Source of the DNA: Eledone cirrhosa
Lineage: Eukaryota > Mollusca > Cephalopoda > Octopoda > Eledonidae
Length of the DNA: 64,000 nucleotides
Assembly: GCA_964016885.1 (NCBI GenBank)
Contig: OZ024743.1
Location: forward strand, 16,064,972 to 16,128,971
Reading direction: 5' to 3'
Position 1 is the first letter of the stretch. Each line of letters begins with the position of its first letter. Below, piece after piece: positions 46,075 through 58,159 of the stretch. Position numbers and translations under genes: made by a program. Under the pieces are notes generated by a model. It was given only the letters and a program-made list of their open reading frames with translations. It was not told the origin of the DNA and did no database searches.

Positions 46075-46690
46075 TTGGTTCAATTAAGAAGCCAAAGTCA
46101 CAATCCGAGCAAAGAAGGTATCTTACAAAACTTGGTTTGAAAACAAGCCCTCCTTGAACTTGCAATAAAGGCAGATGTAAAAAGTTGTAGCAGAGACAGT
46201 AAATGCATCGAAAGTAAAGATATGGGAGGAATTTAGTGGCAGTTGGAATCCACACAGTTCATCAGCTAGCTTGGACTTGACAATCTCCCTGCATCTCATT
46301 GCTAGACACTTAGGATAGACTTTACCGGAGAGGCTTAACAAGGAGATCCATTGGCAATTGGAACAATCCCTCTTCTCTCCCTTTTTGAAAATTGGGATTA
46401 TCACTCCCGATTGCCATTGCTTAGGTGTCTTTCCAGAGATCCAGGCCACCTGGTGTATTCATTTTACATCTCATTTCCTTGTTGGCCTGTTTTGGATAGG
46501 TTGTTTCAGTTTGAGGTGAGATGAATTTTAGAAACCTCATTTTGTTCCTACATTCCTTATTTGGCAGGTTTCTGCAGCTTGATGTCCTTCCTAATGCCAA
46601 CCACCTTTTGGGGCTACTGGTTCCATCTTTTATTTTTTGTGGGACCATTAGTACCATTTTAGGAAGTGTACTCAGAGTGTTTTATCAGCA
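46075..46690 (-). pseudogene. LINE RT N-terminal relic
   Basis: Minus strand: AWISGKTPKQWQSGVIIPIF, KKGEKRDCSNCQWISLLSL, SGKVYPKCLAMRCREIVKSK and LADELCGFQ match the region before RT motif A in LINEs (W..G.IIPIFKKGD..DC.NYRGISLLSLPGK). Motif A is not recognisable. Downstream (46560-46625) is a relic of the common 3' body. Confidence 0.75.
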
Positions 46691-46799
46691 CGCACATATT
46701 TACATATGTATATATATATATATTCAATGTGTTTGCCATCATTAATGAGGAATGGTAATTCCTCAATGTATTTGAAAGTATTTCCAGTTGTCATTCCTT

Positions 46800-46885
46800 G
46801 TGTCATAGATATATAAAATAGCTTCCACTTTAAAGCTACATTTGTCATAGATATATAAAATAGCTTCCACTTTAAAGCTACATTT
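46800..46885. repeat. Tandem duplication of ~42 bp
   Basis: GTCATAGATATATAAAATAG / CTTCCACTTTAAAGCTACAT occurs twice in direct succession. Confidence 0.9.
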
Positions 46886-46889
46886 GGTG

Positions 46890-48330
46890 TGAAAGACCCA
46901 TCCCCATCTCCATAGTCTTAAAAAATATGTTCATGATGAATATGAGAGGCTATAGATTGAATCTGTGAGGTCTTAAATTCTAAAATCTAATATCAAAATG
47001 CTATCCCAAGAACATCTTGAGCTGCATCAACTCTTATATAATCCTCTTATATTGCATATTTATGTAAGCTGATGTTGTTCTTACAGAAATCTATATCCTT
47101 ATTAATCAGCAGATATTCTGAAATTATTTACATTGCACTCAGTCTTCATGCTTGTAATAACAGAATATTCAATTGATAAAATTTAGGATTCACTTCCATA
47201 CACGATGACACTTCACAAATGCATCTTACAGAATAGCTGCCAAAAACTGCTAACATAGTAGAGCCATTAGCGCATTAGAAAAATGTTTTTAGTAGTTAAT
47301 TTCAGTTCTTTGCATTTTAATTTCAAATAAGGTTGACTTTGCCTTTTATCTTTCCATGACCAATAAATCAAGTACCAGTTGAACACGAATGTCAATTTAA
47401 ATTGCCTGTAGGGTGCAGTTACCTGCAAATGATGGCTCAGTAATATGCAATATACATATGATATTTATCTAAAGAGGCCTATCAATACCTTTTCCACAAG
47501 GATCTATGAGATAAGCGAAAAAAATATATTTTCATAAAGAATGTCACTATTAATTTATTTTTTATACTACCAATAACTATGTGAAAGGATTATTATTATG
47601 GTTACATGCTGTTTCCTATTCAATTTCCTTTCCAGTGAGAGCTATGTAGCTTTCACTCTCTCTATTCCATTATTCCTTTCCTTACAAATACCCCACTCTC
47701 TTTCATCCATCCCACTCACATTCTCTCTTATTTCAGCCTCTTGGACACCACTATTTTTACTATCTCTCTATGCCTAGAAATCAAAGTATGAGTTGTTCAC
47801 ACTAGAAATGCTCGGGGTTATAGGCCTGCTCAATTAGAGTCAATAACCAACCATAATGCCTTTGCATTTCCTTTCATATTTCAAATTCAAGATTTTAAAG
47901 ATTTAGGTTGATATTTTAAAAAAATCATTAACTCTAAGAAGTATGATCACTTATCTGATAACCATAATTAAAAGTTTTATCAAGTATATTAAACCATACA
48001 TAAGGATGTTTAGTTTCTAGATTTATTGTAAGAATTCTCTCCATTTCATAGATATTGTATTTTATTACGTGAATTTGCACTTGTTTTTGTTTTGTTTTTT
48101 CCAAATGTTTTACAGTACTTATTATGTTTGTGAGAAGTGATTTATAAATGATTGGATTTGGTTGGTTTTAAAAGGAAAAGCCCTGTAATAAAACTGTATT
48201 TACAGTTGAACAGCGCATTTTTCCATAGAATAATTATTTATGCATATCATAACTATGTATTTAGGAATAAAAAAAAGTATATACTTTTTTCAGTCATATT
48301 CACTGGTCCATACTTAGCAAGATACTATGT
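46890..48330. other. No feature seen
   Basis: AT-rich, non-coding. Confidence 0.5.
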
Positions 48331-48358
48331 GAATATATATATATATATATATATATAC

Positions 48359-48430
<72 letters not shown>
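48331..48430. repeat. (TA)n microsatellite
   Basis: Long TA tract. Confidence 0.97.
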
Positions 48431-48433
<3 letters not shown>

Positions 48434-48478
48434 GCTAGCGTGGAAAATGGACGTTAAACGAAGATGATGATGATGATA
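48431..48478 (+). mobile_element. LINE/SINE tail fragment
   Basis: ATGCTAGCGTGGAAAATGGA and CGTTAAACGAAGATGATGAT abut the (TA)n on the left. Confidence 0.75.
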
Positions 48479-48479
48479 T

Positions 48480-51425
48480 ATGTGTGTGTGTGTATATGCA
48501 TTTGTGTTTATGTGAGTCGAAATTGTAAGTCGATGTTTCTTAATCAGTGTATATGTAAAGAATTTAAAATTTAGTTATATGTTCAGTTATTTCAGTTTAA
48601 ATGAAAAATATTTTTCTACATATAACATAGAAGGTATCCAGGCAATTCTGAGAATTACTGCTAGTTTAAAATAAATGCACTAATAGAAGGAAGAGACAGT
48701 TTGCTAAACCAATGCCTTAAAAAGAAACATACAAATAATGTAATATTTGCAATGGATAATAAATTTCAATCTTTGGGATAATAAATTTCAATGTTTGTTT
48801 CATTATAAACCGAGGTGACTTAAAGCTCTCACTTAAATTCTGTATTGATAAAAAGGTAGAAACATCACATAGGAAGGTAGAATTTTGATATGTATATATA
48901 TAACCTTGTTCTAGTATGAGACACAAAGAGACATTTTATGCATTCACTCAAACTGCTAGAAATAGCAGATAATTCACTCATATAAAGTTACACCCGACTA
49001 TCTTATTAAAAAATACACTATAACCATGACTGAATTACTTTTGACAAGAGGTCTGCTCAATCAAACCTGACTTGCAATAAAACAGCAGCCTAACTCATGT
49101 TATACTTTCTCTTTATCCAAGTCCTTTTCCCCCATTCCTTCTTCATATTTGTTTCACATATTTTTGAATATCTGGTTGTCCTTCAACAGTTCAGATAACC
49201 TCAGGTTTTTCTTCAGAGTTGCATTTGTTGCAAATTGTAATGCATGTGCCTATCTTGTTTAAACATATATGATAAAATGCTACATTCTTAGAAAATTTCT
49301 TAATATGCCAAGGATAGAAAAAACCTGAAAACTACTATGTTACACAACAATTTGAAGAATATTTATCTGCCAATAATTTTTTCCTATTTCTTTTAGATAC
49401 TCATCCCTTTAGAATTATGTGAAATATCACAAATGCCGTTGCAGTGTATTTAACATAGATTTTGCATGGTCTTTTCTGACTGAATGCCATTCTTATCATC
49501 AAATGCATTGCAGCATAGACTAGGTATATTCTATCTTAACTCCACCACTAGGGAGCCTATTTTTTATGACTTAAATGGCCACTCTACACTATCAATTTTC
49601 TTTCATAGTTTCTGCTTTCCTAGGTGGGTTGTCTTCATTATAACTTATGGAATCCATACCTCTCCCATGTATGTATTATTTGCAGTAATGTTCTCCCAGA
49701 TGGTTTGCCTTCACTGGTACTTACACAATTCTACACTTCATCATGGAGTATTGTTCATCATTAGGAGTATTGTTCATCATTAGGAGTATTGTTCTTTTAG
49801 AGAGGTTGCTTTCATAATCCTTTATGGAACACACGTCTGCCCCATACATGTGCATTAGTATTTTTATCATATCATCATATCTGAAAAGAGATAAGGGGAG
49901 ATAACTGAATAAGTGGGTTTCTATCACTACATCTATGGTGCTCACCTCCACCTGAAAGCAATGCATTGATATCCTCATTATCATACATTTGTGATGGAGT
50001 GAAACCTAAAAGGTCGAAGTTAACTGGGTAGAAAGATGACTGAAACAGAAGGGTCTAAGGGAGGAGTGTAAGGGAGAGTATACGTGTAAAGAGACTGAGT
50101 GTTTTAGTGAGAGAAGTGGATATGTTAATTTGATATTGCATTTACCTGAGTATATAAATACATTCTATTTAATTTCATGTGGAACAGATTTTTAATTGTA
50201 TTTGAAAGCCAAGAAATCTTCTTTAATCTTAGGTCAACTCTAATTGAGCAAACATATGATCAAAGTTATTTCAAATATGAACAACCATCACATTTTCAAA
50301 CAATGTTTCTAATTATAGCAGATCATGCAACCACAACATTTTTCCAGCATAGGTGTTCTTAAGAATATAGTGTTCACATTTGGTTTATTTTATATCATTT
50401 ATTAGAATTGCTTCACTTTTTATTTTAAACACTTCTATAGATAATATTCATAGGTATTATATACTTTTATTATCAATAAAGTATTGATTTTCTGTAACTA
50501 AAGTGACAAAAAATAATATTGTTTTAAATTCATGGAAATGAATATTCACAATAGAAAGTGTAGTCAAAATTTGATTGGCTATTTTAAATATGGTGTTATT
50601 CCATGCACCATTAACATGGTGATGAATGTATATAAAAGGCCATTCAACAACCTGAGCTACAAAAGGTCTAGAATATATCATGTCAAATCAAGTATAAATA
50701 TCAATGCACAACAAAACATAATAGAAACGAAAATGTAATCTGAACATTTTGTTTTGATCTGTTGTTTAACCTAACAAAGATTTTCCGTGACCCTTTGAAG
50801 CAAACTATTCATTTCGACTTGTTCATATGTAAATTATACATCCCATCTTAATTTTATGTACCAAACCTTGTTAGTTTATGTTTTAAACACTAACTTTGTG
50901 TTTCATCTTTTCAGGGTCAATAATTAAAGAACTAATCTAGGTCAGTACTTTGGCAGAGTTGCAAGAGCATTAGACAAGATGTCTTGGTATATTTATTCCA
51001 CTTGTTTGAATTCTGACTTCAAAAACCCCAGAAGTTTATTTGGGAGATAGACATAATATATTATCTAGTTTACCACCAATAGCTAACATTTGATGTGCTT
51101 TAGTAGTAGAGCTGCATTGCAATAACCTGAGATATCCATCAACAAAATAACTGTCCTAACAGTTTGCAGATATTGAAAAATCACTCTTTTGTCAAATTTT
51201 AATCCATTAGCACCAGATATTCTGCAAATACAATTTTAGGTCTATTCAGTTCATGCATATGTTTGAGACAAATACCCACACTCTCAAACCAGAATGTTTA
51301 CCCTGGAAACTTCTACCACTCTGTAACCAACACCAGACCTACCAAAACATCTACACATACTTCAAATGAACATTCAGTCAGTCAGCAATACTAAATACAC
51401 TGAGCAATAGACTTGCTAGACTCAC
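48480..51425. other. Quiet AT-rich stretch
   Basis: No gene seen. A 21-bp unit (AGTATTGTTCATCATTAGG) is repeated at 49747-49795. Confidence 0.55.
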
Positions 51426-51511
51426 ACGTATATATATATATATATGTTGGTTCACTCAACAGATGTTGCTAATTTACATTTTGAAAATGCTAGTAATGGT
51501 AAAACCTTCAA

Positions 51512-51552
<41 letters not shown>
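51426..51552. repeat. Two (TA)n tracts
   Basis: TA runs at about 51430-51444 and 51520-51550, the second abutting a LINE tail. Confidence 0.9.
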
Positions 51553-51553
<1 letters not shown>

Positions 51554-52110
51554 ATCATCATCATCATCGTTTAACGTCTATCTTCCACGCTAGCATGGGT
51601 TTAGACGGGAATTGTCCCACTTGAGGCAATATTGGTTGTCTTGCTCGTATAGGACTCTCTGGCAGGTTTTCTACAGCTGGATGCCTTTCCTAACACCAAC
51701 CACGTTTACAGTGTGGACTGGGAGGTTTTTACCGTATTACCTACACGGCCACATTACAGCGTGGACTGTGTGTTTTTTTGTCGTGACACCTACATGACCT
51801 CATTTATTTAGGACTGGTTGTTGTGGTACCAACATAACTTCACATTTAAGGGGGTGGTGTAGATGGCGGTGGGGGCAGGGGTAGTGGGATGGGGGTGTAA
51901 TTTTGGTTAAGATGTGCCTACTGACTGTAAGTTTCGCTTTGTACTTAGGCAAGGCCGGTCTTCTGTATTACTGCATAGCGCCAAAGATCTCGGTCCAGTG
52001 ACATTGTCTTGGAGAGGTGTAAGTGTGTAAGGTCGGAATTTATCAAATTGTCCCAGGTTTTTCTGGGTCTGCCTACTCTGTAGCTTCCATCAATTTTGCC
52101 TTTCATATAA
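51553..52110 (-). pseudogene. Zinc-finger-type LINE, 3' end
   Basis: Minus strand: KIDGSYRVGRPRKTWDNLIN, SDLTHLHLSKTMSLDRDLWR and YAVIQKTGLA end the ORF, followed by a UTR with GT-rich and GGGGG segments and the tail (complement of CATCATCGTTTAACGTCTAT). 5'-truncated at a microsatellite. Confidence 0.85.
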
Positions 52111-52112
52111 AT

Positions 52113-52126
52113 ATATGGAGTGAGGG

Positions 52127-52173
<47 letters not shown>

Positions 52174-52186
52174 GAGAGATAGAGAG

Positions 52187-52257
<71 letters not shown>
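52113..52257. repeat. (GATA)n and (GA)n microsatellites
   Basis: About ten ATAG units then a long GA run. Confidence 0.97.
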
Positions 52258-52259
<2 letters not shown>

Positions 52260-52262
<3 letters not shown>

Positions 52263-53400
52263 CATATGAATACCTTGAAAATTGTTTGGAGTTCAGATTT
52301 ATAACTACAAGCATTATTTCTTATCAGCACCGTACAAGATATTTTTTCTTTCAATGTTGGTCCTCAAAAACCAAATAACAATATTAATAAAAATACTGAA
52401 GGCAAAAAAAATTCAGTTCTGGATGAAAACACTTGTTAAGCAAATAATATTCATAAGTGAAACCTGTTCAATGTTTAGCCATATAAATCATTAAAAATTG
52501 ACATTGAAATATTACCAAGTAGTGTTCACTTGATTGACAAAGGATTGATAAATTTCAAGAACTACTGAAGAGAAGAACATGATTTTCCAGCTATATGCAT
52601 GCACAGACATAAACATTGAATTTCTGACATCACCAGTGGATTGGTGATGGTAAAGACAAAATTACTCAGAAAAGGGTGTTGAATTCCTTCAATTTGCATT
52701 TTTGTATTAACGATTTCATTTTATTTTTTAGCATGAATAACAAACGGTTTTTATTCTTCAAGCGTTAAGATAAAAATATCTTTCATGCTAGATTAAATAC
52801 TTGCTGCTTTTCCCATCCATTTTCACATGCACACAAAACTAAACAATCTGTCTGTTTACATAATTTTCATATGACAAGCCTTTTAGCATATGCAGGTCTG
52901 ATCTAAAATGCCATATGAAAATTTGCTTTCACTAATATTTAATCATCCTTTATGGATTCATCATTCACAATGATAACCATATTTTTTTGCTTCATTCTAA
53001 AATATTTAAATAATTTTTCTTTCATTATTTTCTTTTTTTCTATATGCTTCTTTTCATTATTTATGGTTTTCTGCTATTATCTATGGCTTGCAATAACATT
53101 TGCAAAAATCACTTCTAGATATTTATGATAAAACTTAAAATTTAGCAAATCCATTTACAGTTTTACGTCATCTCAATTAATATGGTATCTCCTACTACCA
53201 TTTGCTTACTATTTGCTGTTTGTGTTTGTTTTTGTTTGATTTATGTGAAAATACAAATGTACATTTATGGTTGCATTATGTAATCATTTTGACATAATAT
53301 ACTGCTTTTCTAGTTCAGCTGCTTTAAACTGAGATCAGAGTTCTTCACAAATTAGTGTAAAAAACTAGCTGTGTATTCTCACTTGCAAGCTTGATGAAAT
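52260..53400. other. No feature seen
   Basis: AT-rich, non-coding. Confidence 0.5.
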
Positions 53401-53414
53401 GCAAATTGACAATA

Positions 53415-53441
53415 TATATACACACATATATATATATATAC

Positions 53442-53504
<63 letters not shown>
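53415..53504. repeat. (TA)n microsatellite
   Basis: TA tract immediately before the first tandem unit. Confidence 0.97.
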
Positions 53505-53509
<5 letters not shown>

Positions 53510-53558
53510 GACGTAAAATAAGAAAATTATAAAAATTAACTTACTTACTAAAATTTCA

Positions 53559-53637
53559 CTCCAACTAAATAGTTTCTGAAAGGGAATAAACATAGTTTCC
53601 GAAGAAACGTACGGAGAAGCCTTTCGTCATCAGGGAA
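53559..53637 (-). ncRNA. Hammerhead ribozyme candidate, tandem unit 1
   Basis: Minus strand: TTCC, CTGATGA (53627-53633), stem II CGAA/TTCG around ~19 nt, GAA (53597-53599), stem III ACTA/TAGT with a long loop and A15.1-U16.1 closure, U53563 as cleavage nucleotide, GGAG. Stem I is 4 bp (one G-U). A nearer GAAA lies one base after CTGATGA and offers no stem II, so I chose the second. Confidence 0.45.
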
Positions 53638-54088
53638 GTCTATTCTCAGCTAAGTTTCCAGGCGATGCGTGGACACAGGGAACTTATACAAAAATAATTC
53701 AGTGGATGGAAAAAACCAAAGCGTGGACTAAGTTCCAAGACATTGAAAAAATCACTGCCTACTGCGTCGGTGGCAAATTTAAAAGAATCAATCACGTGAT
53801 ATCGAGGTTAATCAGTGAGGAGTGGTTTGTTAAGAAGACAGCAACCGAACCATTACTATGAACTATAGTAGCAGTTTTGGCCAATTTTGGCTCAACAAAA
53901 TAATTTGGAGATAATTATAAAGAATTAGTATATCTACTAACATATATATACAGATGCATACTTATGCCAGCAAATATATAGGTTTTGTCTTAGTAACTTT
54001 GTGGTTCAATGCATGGGGATGCAGAACAATAATATGAAAGACGTAAAATAAGAAAATTATAAAAATTAACTTACTTACTAAAATTTCA

Positions 54089-54167
54089 CTCCAACTAAAT
54101 AGTTTCTGAAAGGGAATAAACATAGTTTCCGAAGAAACGTACGGAGAAGCCTTTCGTCATCAGGGAA
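54089..54167 (-). ncRNA. Hammerhead ribozyme candidate, tandem unit 2
   Basis: Same sequence and fold as unit 1, offset by 530. Confidence 0.45.
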
Positions 54168-54618
54168 GTCTATTCTCAGCTAAGTTTCCAGGCGATGCGT
54201 GGACACAGGGAACTTATACAAAAATAATTCAGTGGATGGAAAAAAGCAAAGCGTGGACTAAGTTCCAAGACATTGAAAAAATCACTGCCTACTGCGTCGG
54301 TGGCAAATTTAAAAGAATCAATCACGTGATATCGAGGTTAATCAGTGAGGAGTGGTTTGTTAAGAAGACAGCAACCGAACCATTACTATGAACTATAGTA
54401 GCAGTTTTGGCCAATTTTGGCTCAACAAAATAATTTGGAGATAATTATAAAGAATTAGTATATCTACTAACATATATATACAGATGCATACTTATGCCAG
54501 CAAATATATAGGTTTTGTCTTAGTAAATTTGTGGTTCAATGCATGGGGATGCAGAACAATAATATGAAAGACGTAAAATAAGAAAGTTATAAAAATTAAC
54601 TTACTTACTAAAATTTCA

Positions 54619-54697
54619 ATCCAACTAAATAGTTTCTGAAAGGGAATAAACATAGTTTCCGAAGAAACGTACGGAGAAGCCTTTCGTCATCAGGGAA
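54619..54697 (-). ncRNA. Hammerhead ribozyme candidate, tandem unit 3
   Basis: As unit 1, but CACTCC has become CAATCC, which removes the G-U pair at the end of stem I. Confidence 0.4.
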
Positions 54698-54765
54698 GTC
54701 TATTCTCAGCTAAGTTTCCAGGCGATGCGTGGACACAGGGAACTTATACAATAATTCAGTGGATG

Positions 54766-55236
<471 letters not shown>

Positions 55237-55327
55237 TGGTAGAACACTGGAAGGTAATATCCGTAGTGGTAGAGCACTCAGTCCATGGGACGAGTTAGTT
55301 AGAAGTGGTTACACAACAGTTAGTTCA

Positions 55328-55377
55328 CCATACCGAGAACAATTGTTTCACCTTAGCGGATCCTCAGCTCGTAATGG
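55328..55377 (-). ncRNA. Compact hammerhead ribozyme, type I (PLE family 4)
   Basis: Minus strand in 50 nt: CCATTACGAG, CTGAGGA (55361-55367), TCCGCTAAGGT (CC/GG stem II), GAA, ACAATTGT (minimal stem III), U55338 as cleavage nucleotide, CTCGGTATGG. Stem I is CGAG/CTCG, a 2x2 internal loop, then CCAT/ATGG. Core complete. Confidence 0.75.
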
Positions 55378-55504
55378 ACATGGTTATATGGAATGTGAAG
55401 GACAACCGTACAAACGCGCATGCCCAGAAACGGTCAATTCTATCAGGCAATACTAAATTGCCTGAGAGGGGTGAAAGTCCGAAAGTTTCTCGTTGATAAG
55501 TAAA

Positions 55505-55870
55505 TTACCAATCCGGAGCTTTGTAGTTACGTAAGAAGTGTTTCCAGATGTGTGGACAACGTGTGAAGAATTCTTTTCTTGAGTTTAAGCAATCACTATT
55601 GCGTAATCTCTTTAGAATATTTGTTCGTTTATCAATACATAGTCCACACGGCGGATTGCCTCTTGCGTATGGCTTGGACTTAGTGATGGGTTTCCATTGA
55701 ATGGAGTAGTCTATACTTGAGTCCTTGAGGCCATACGTGGCTCGCGACTTTCGTGTATCAACGTCTGTCCGGGTACCTAAAGGTCGACTGGTGGTTCAGG
55801 AAGTATTCCTTAAATCGGCCCTCCGCCATACCCACATAGGATTTGATCTTCTCACTCAACGTTAAAACCA

Positions 55871-55871
<1 letters not shown>
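55505..55871 (-). pseudogene. GIY-YIG endonuclease end of PLE family 4
   Basis: Reads LSEKIKSYVGMAEGRFKEYF and NHQSTFRYPDRR, then a stop. After a one-base shift it reads LKDSSIDYSIQWKPITKSKP, CGLCIDKRTNILKRLRNSDC, LNSRKEFFTRCPHIWKHFLR and ends NYKAPDW. YVG with the downstream Arg/His, the later C-x2-C-x4-K/E region and the final CxH...K tail are the PLE GIY-YIG layout. The GIY strand is missing because of the (TA)n at 55873. Confidence 0.75.

Positions 55872-55872
<1 letters not shown>

Positions 55873-55919
<47 letters not shown>
55873..55919. repeat. (TA)n microsatellite
   Basis: Pure TA tract truncating the PLE. Confidence 0.97.
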
Positions 55920-55922
<3 letters not shown>

Positions 55923-55999
55923 AAAGGAATTGTGGTAAGGAACCAGATGGACCATAACGCACCAGAGTACTCAATACTTAGGGTAGTAGAGTGGGAAAT

Positions 56000-56128
56000 A
56001 GGAAAAAGTATGATCCCGACGGCAGTGCTCAAGCCGTTTCGATGACTATTTCTGGGCTAGAAATAGTTTCAGTCCAGAAATAGCCGTCAAAACGGCTTGA
56101 GATCTGCCGTGGGGTCATACTTTTTCCT
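56000..56128. repeat. Foldback element, ~55-bp arms
   Basis: Arms 56000-56055 and 56074-56128 (AGGAAAAAGTATGA...CTATTTCTGG and its complement) with a few mismatches. The minus strand contains GAAACGGC...GCCGTC, which fits the GAA, stem III and U-C part of a hammerhead, but no CUGANGA remains. Confidence 0.8.
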
Positions 56129-56184
56129 ATATATATATATCCTCCCTGCGAGGATGCCTCTCCAGGATACCAGGGAAATCAACT

Positions 56185-56525
56185 GACGCGTGCTCCCTCA
56201 GAGACTGGCCGATGCGCCATGCGGGCTGTTGCCTAGGCACATACGTCGTCTATAAGATAGAATGTAAAAGTGCAACCAATACTATATAGGTAGCACAATC
56301 CGGCCGCTGTACATCCGGATCAAGGAGCACACTAACACCAGGGCCTCGTCTTTCCGGAAACACTTAGCCAAATGCGGAAACAAAGACGTAAGACCCATCG
56401 TCACAATTCTAGCGACAGAAAGAAACGCCGGCACATTACGAATAAAGGAAGCACTTTGGATCAAACACCTAGGGCCACAAATAAACAACCGATCCGGGAG
56501 AAGCGAAATGAGGTGGTTGGTTTAA
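56185..56525 (+). pseudogene. GIY-YIG nuclease fragment, fifth family
   Basis: LRDWPMRHAGCCLGTYVVYK and IECKS, then after a one-base deletion YIGSTIRPLYIRIKEHTNTR, ASSFRKHLAKCGNKDVRPIV, TLRIKEALWIKHLGPQINNR, SGRSEMRWLV and a stop at 56523. VVY...YIG, Arg, His and a late Glu (IKEALWI) mark the GIY-YIG fold. Only this C-terminal domain is present. The host element is probably PLE-type. Confidence 0.75.
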
Positions 56526-57235
56526 GTAAACAAACGATGCAGCAACACACGCACACACACACACAAGCGAAACAGCAACACACGCACACACACACATTAT
56601 CATTCCACCATTAGAACATACTCCACTGCCAATACAGACGAACAAGGCAACAACACACGCACACACACACACACACAGTAACATTCACCAAACAGGCAGA
56701 GAATACTATGGACTGACAGCTAGCGCCACCCCACTCCCACAATTGAAAGAACTATTTCGGCCGCTGACCTCTGCTTCACCGATCCCATTTCACGCGCACG
56801 CGCGCTTTGCTGAATACCTCAGATATTCAAGATAACGAACAGCGGAGGACACAAGCCGCACCTTTCCGATAGACACGCCCCCCCCCCCCCCGAAAAAAAT
56901 CCCCAGTTGATGGATGTGAATCCGAAATATAAAGGGACAATTAAATCTCTCCCAAGGTAACTCTATCTGGTGTTATTATTTTTATCCTTTACGCTCTTTC
57001 CTACATTCTTCTACACGCTACATTCTTCTACACGCTACACATCTCAATGTACACTCACTTACATCACTCTCTCCACCACCGGATCTTGTTACCCGGAGAT
57101 TTACCCATCTGCATTGTCGAGGCTTCCTAAACGACTTAAAGAAATATACCTTATTATTCCACAATGCTTCAAGCAAACTTCAATACTCTCTTATATATAT
57201 ATATAAACACACATGCATACACATATATACACATT
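56526..57235. other. CA-rich, higher-GC flank
   Basis: Repeated (CACG)(CA)n blocks at 56540-56690, a 14-C run at 56879-56892, then ordinary sequence. Likely the 3' UTR of the preceding element; no ribozyme fold found. Confidence 0.5.
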
Positions 57236-57239
57236 TATT

Positions 57240-57390
57240 TACATTCTCGAGTAAAACCCAAAGAGAACCTGCCAGATAGTCCTATACAAGCGAGACACTG
57301 TCACCCGATCAATCTTGCCTGAAGTAGGAGAATTTCTCTCTAACACTATTAGCATGGAAGATAGACGTTAAACGATGATGATGATGAGTA
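57240..57390 (+). mobile_element. LINE tail relic
   Basis: AACACTATTAGCATGGAAGA and TAGACGTTAAACGATGATGA form the tail. Upstream GAACCTGCCAGATAGTCCTA matches the UTR at 51.65 kb. Confidence 0.65.
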
Positions 57391-57624
57391 GGTATGCTTA
57401 TGCACTCAAACACTTACATATTCACACCGATGTTTATATACCCATCATTTCACCAATCACTAAAAAACACTTCATATTTAGTCGAATCACTGATGACACT
57501 GATTCCATGGAGGAACTTGAGCCAATCCTCTGCAAAAAGCACGTAATAGGTTGATACACAATAAAACATTCATCCATGTAAACAAAACTTAATCCTTTTT
57601 CTTATTATGTATATGTTTCTGCAT

Positions 57625-57847
57625 CCAGACAACAGTGTAAAGTGGACGTGTAGGTGCCACGGAAATAAAAGCACACAGCCCTCACTGTAAATGAGGTTGG
57701 TGTTAGGAAGGGCATCCAGCTGTAGAAATCAAGCCATCAGTTCCCGTATGAGCAAGACAAGGTCAGCCGACAGGGCACTGCCCACAACAGGACAACCCAT
57801 CTAACCCATGCTAGCGTGGAAGTATCAACGTAAAACGGTGATGATAT
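57625..57847 (+). mobile_element. LINE 3' UTR fragment
   Basis: GTGTAAAGTGGACGTGTAGG, GGAAGGGCATCCAGCTGTAG, AACAGGACAACCCATCTAAC, tail ACGTAAAACGGTGATGATAT running into (TA)n. Confidence 0.85.
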
Positions 57848-57848
57848 A

Positions 57849-57941
<93 letters not shown>
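57844..57941. repeat. (TA)n microsatellite
   Basis: Long TA tract between a LINE tail and a PLE end. Confidence 0.97.
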
Positions 57942-57944
<3 letters not shown>

Positions 57945-58053
57945 AAAGTTTTATTTAAAATGTTGGGTTACAACGAGTAAATATTTTATAACTGATATAA
58001 AAGCACTCAACAGGTTTTGGAGTATTTTACGATATTAAACAAATGGAAATTAC

Positions 58054-58159
58054 ATTTATAAAACCATATTTATTTCATTATATATATTTCAGGGATATCA
58101 TATTAAAATATGGTATGCCTTCTTCAGACAAAATACAATATATAGACAGTTTTATAAAT
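58054..58159 (-). ncRNA. Hammerhead ribozyme, type I (PLE family 1, left)
   Basis: Mirror of the right-copy ribozyme, with CTGAAGA at 58121-58127 on the minus strand. Outer helix 58054-58064 with 58149-58159. All core positions are kept. Confidence 0.72.

Larger units (their letters stand above)
53504..54765. repeat. 530-bp tandem repeat, 2.4 copies (retrozyme-like)
   Basis: Units start at 53504, 54034 and 54564 (ATGAAAGACGTAAAATAAG), an exact 530-bp period. The third is cut after about 200 bp by a LINE tail. Units differ by only a few substitutions. No protein frame persists across the unit. Each unit contains a hammerhead-like fold on the minus strand. Confidence 0.93.
55240..55871 (-). 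mobile_element. PLE family 4, 3' part
   Basis: Minus-strand GIY-YIG coding end (55505-55871) followed by a 3' UTR with a compact hammerhead (55328-55377), ending at a (TA)n tract. Truncated upstream by another (TA)n. GC content is higher than the surroundings. Confidence 0.8.

Noticed and set aside
53596..53633. CTGATGA followed one base later by GAAA in the tandem repeat
   Set aside because: Leaves no stem II; the second GAAA gives a CGAA/TTCG stem and was used instead.
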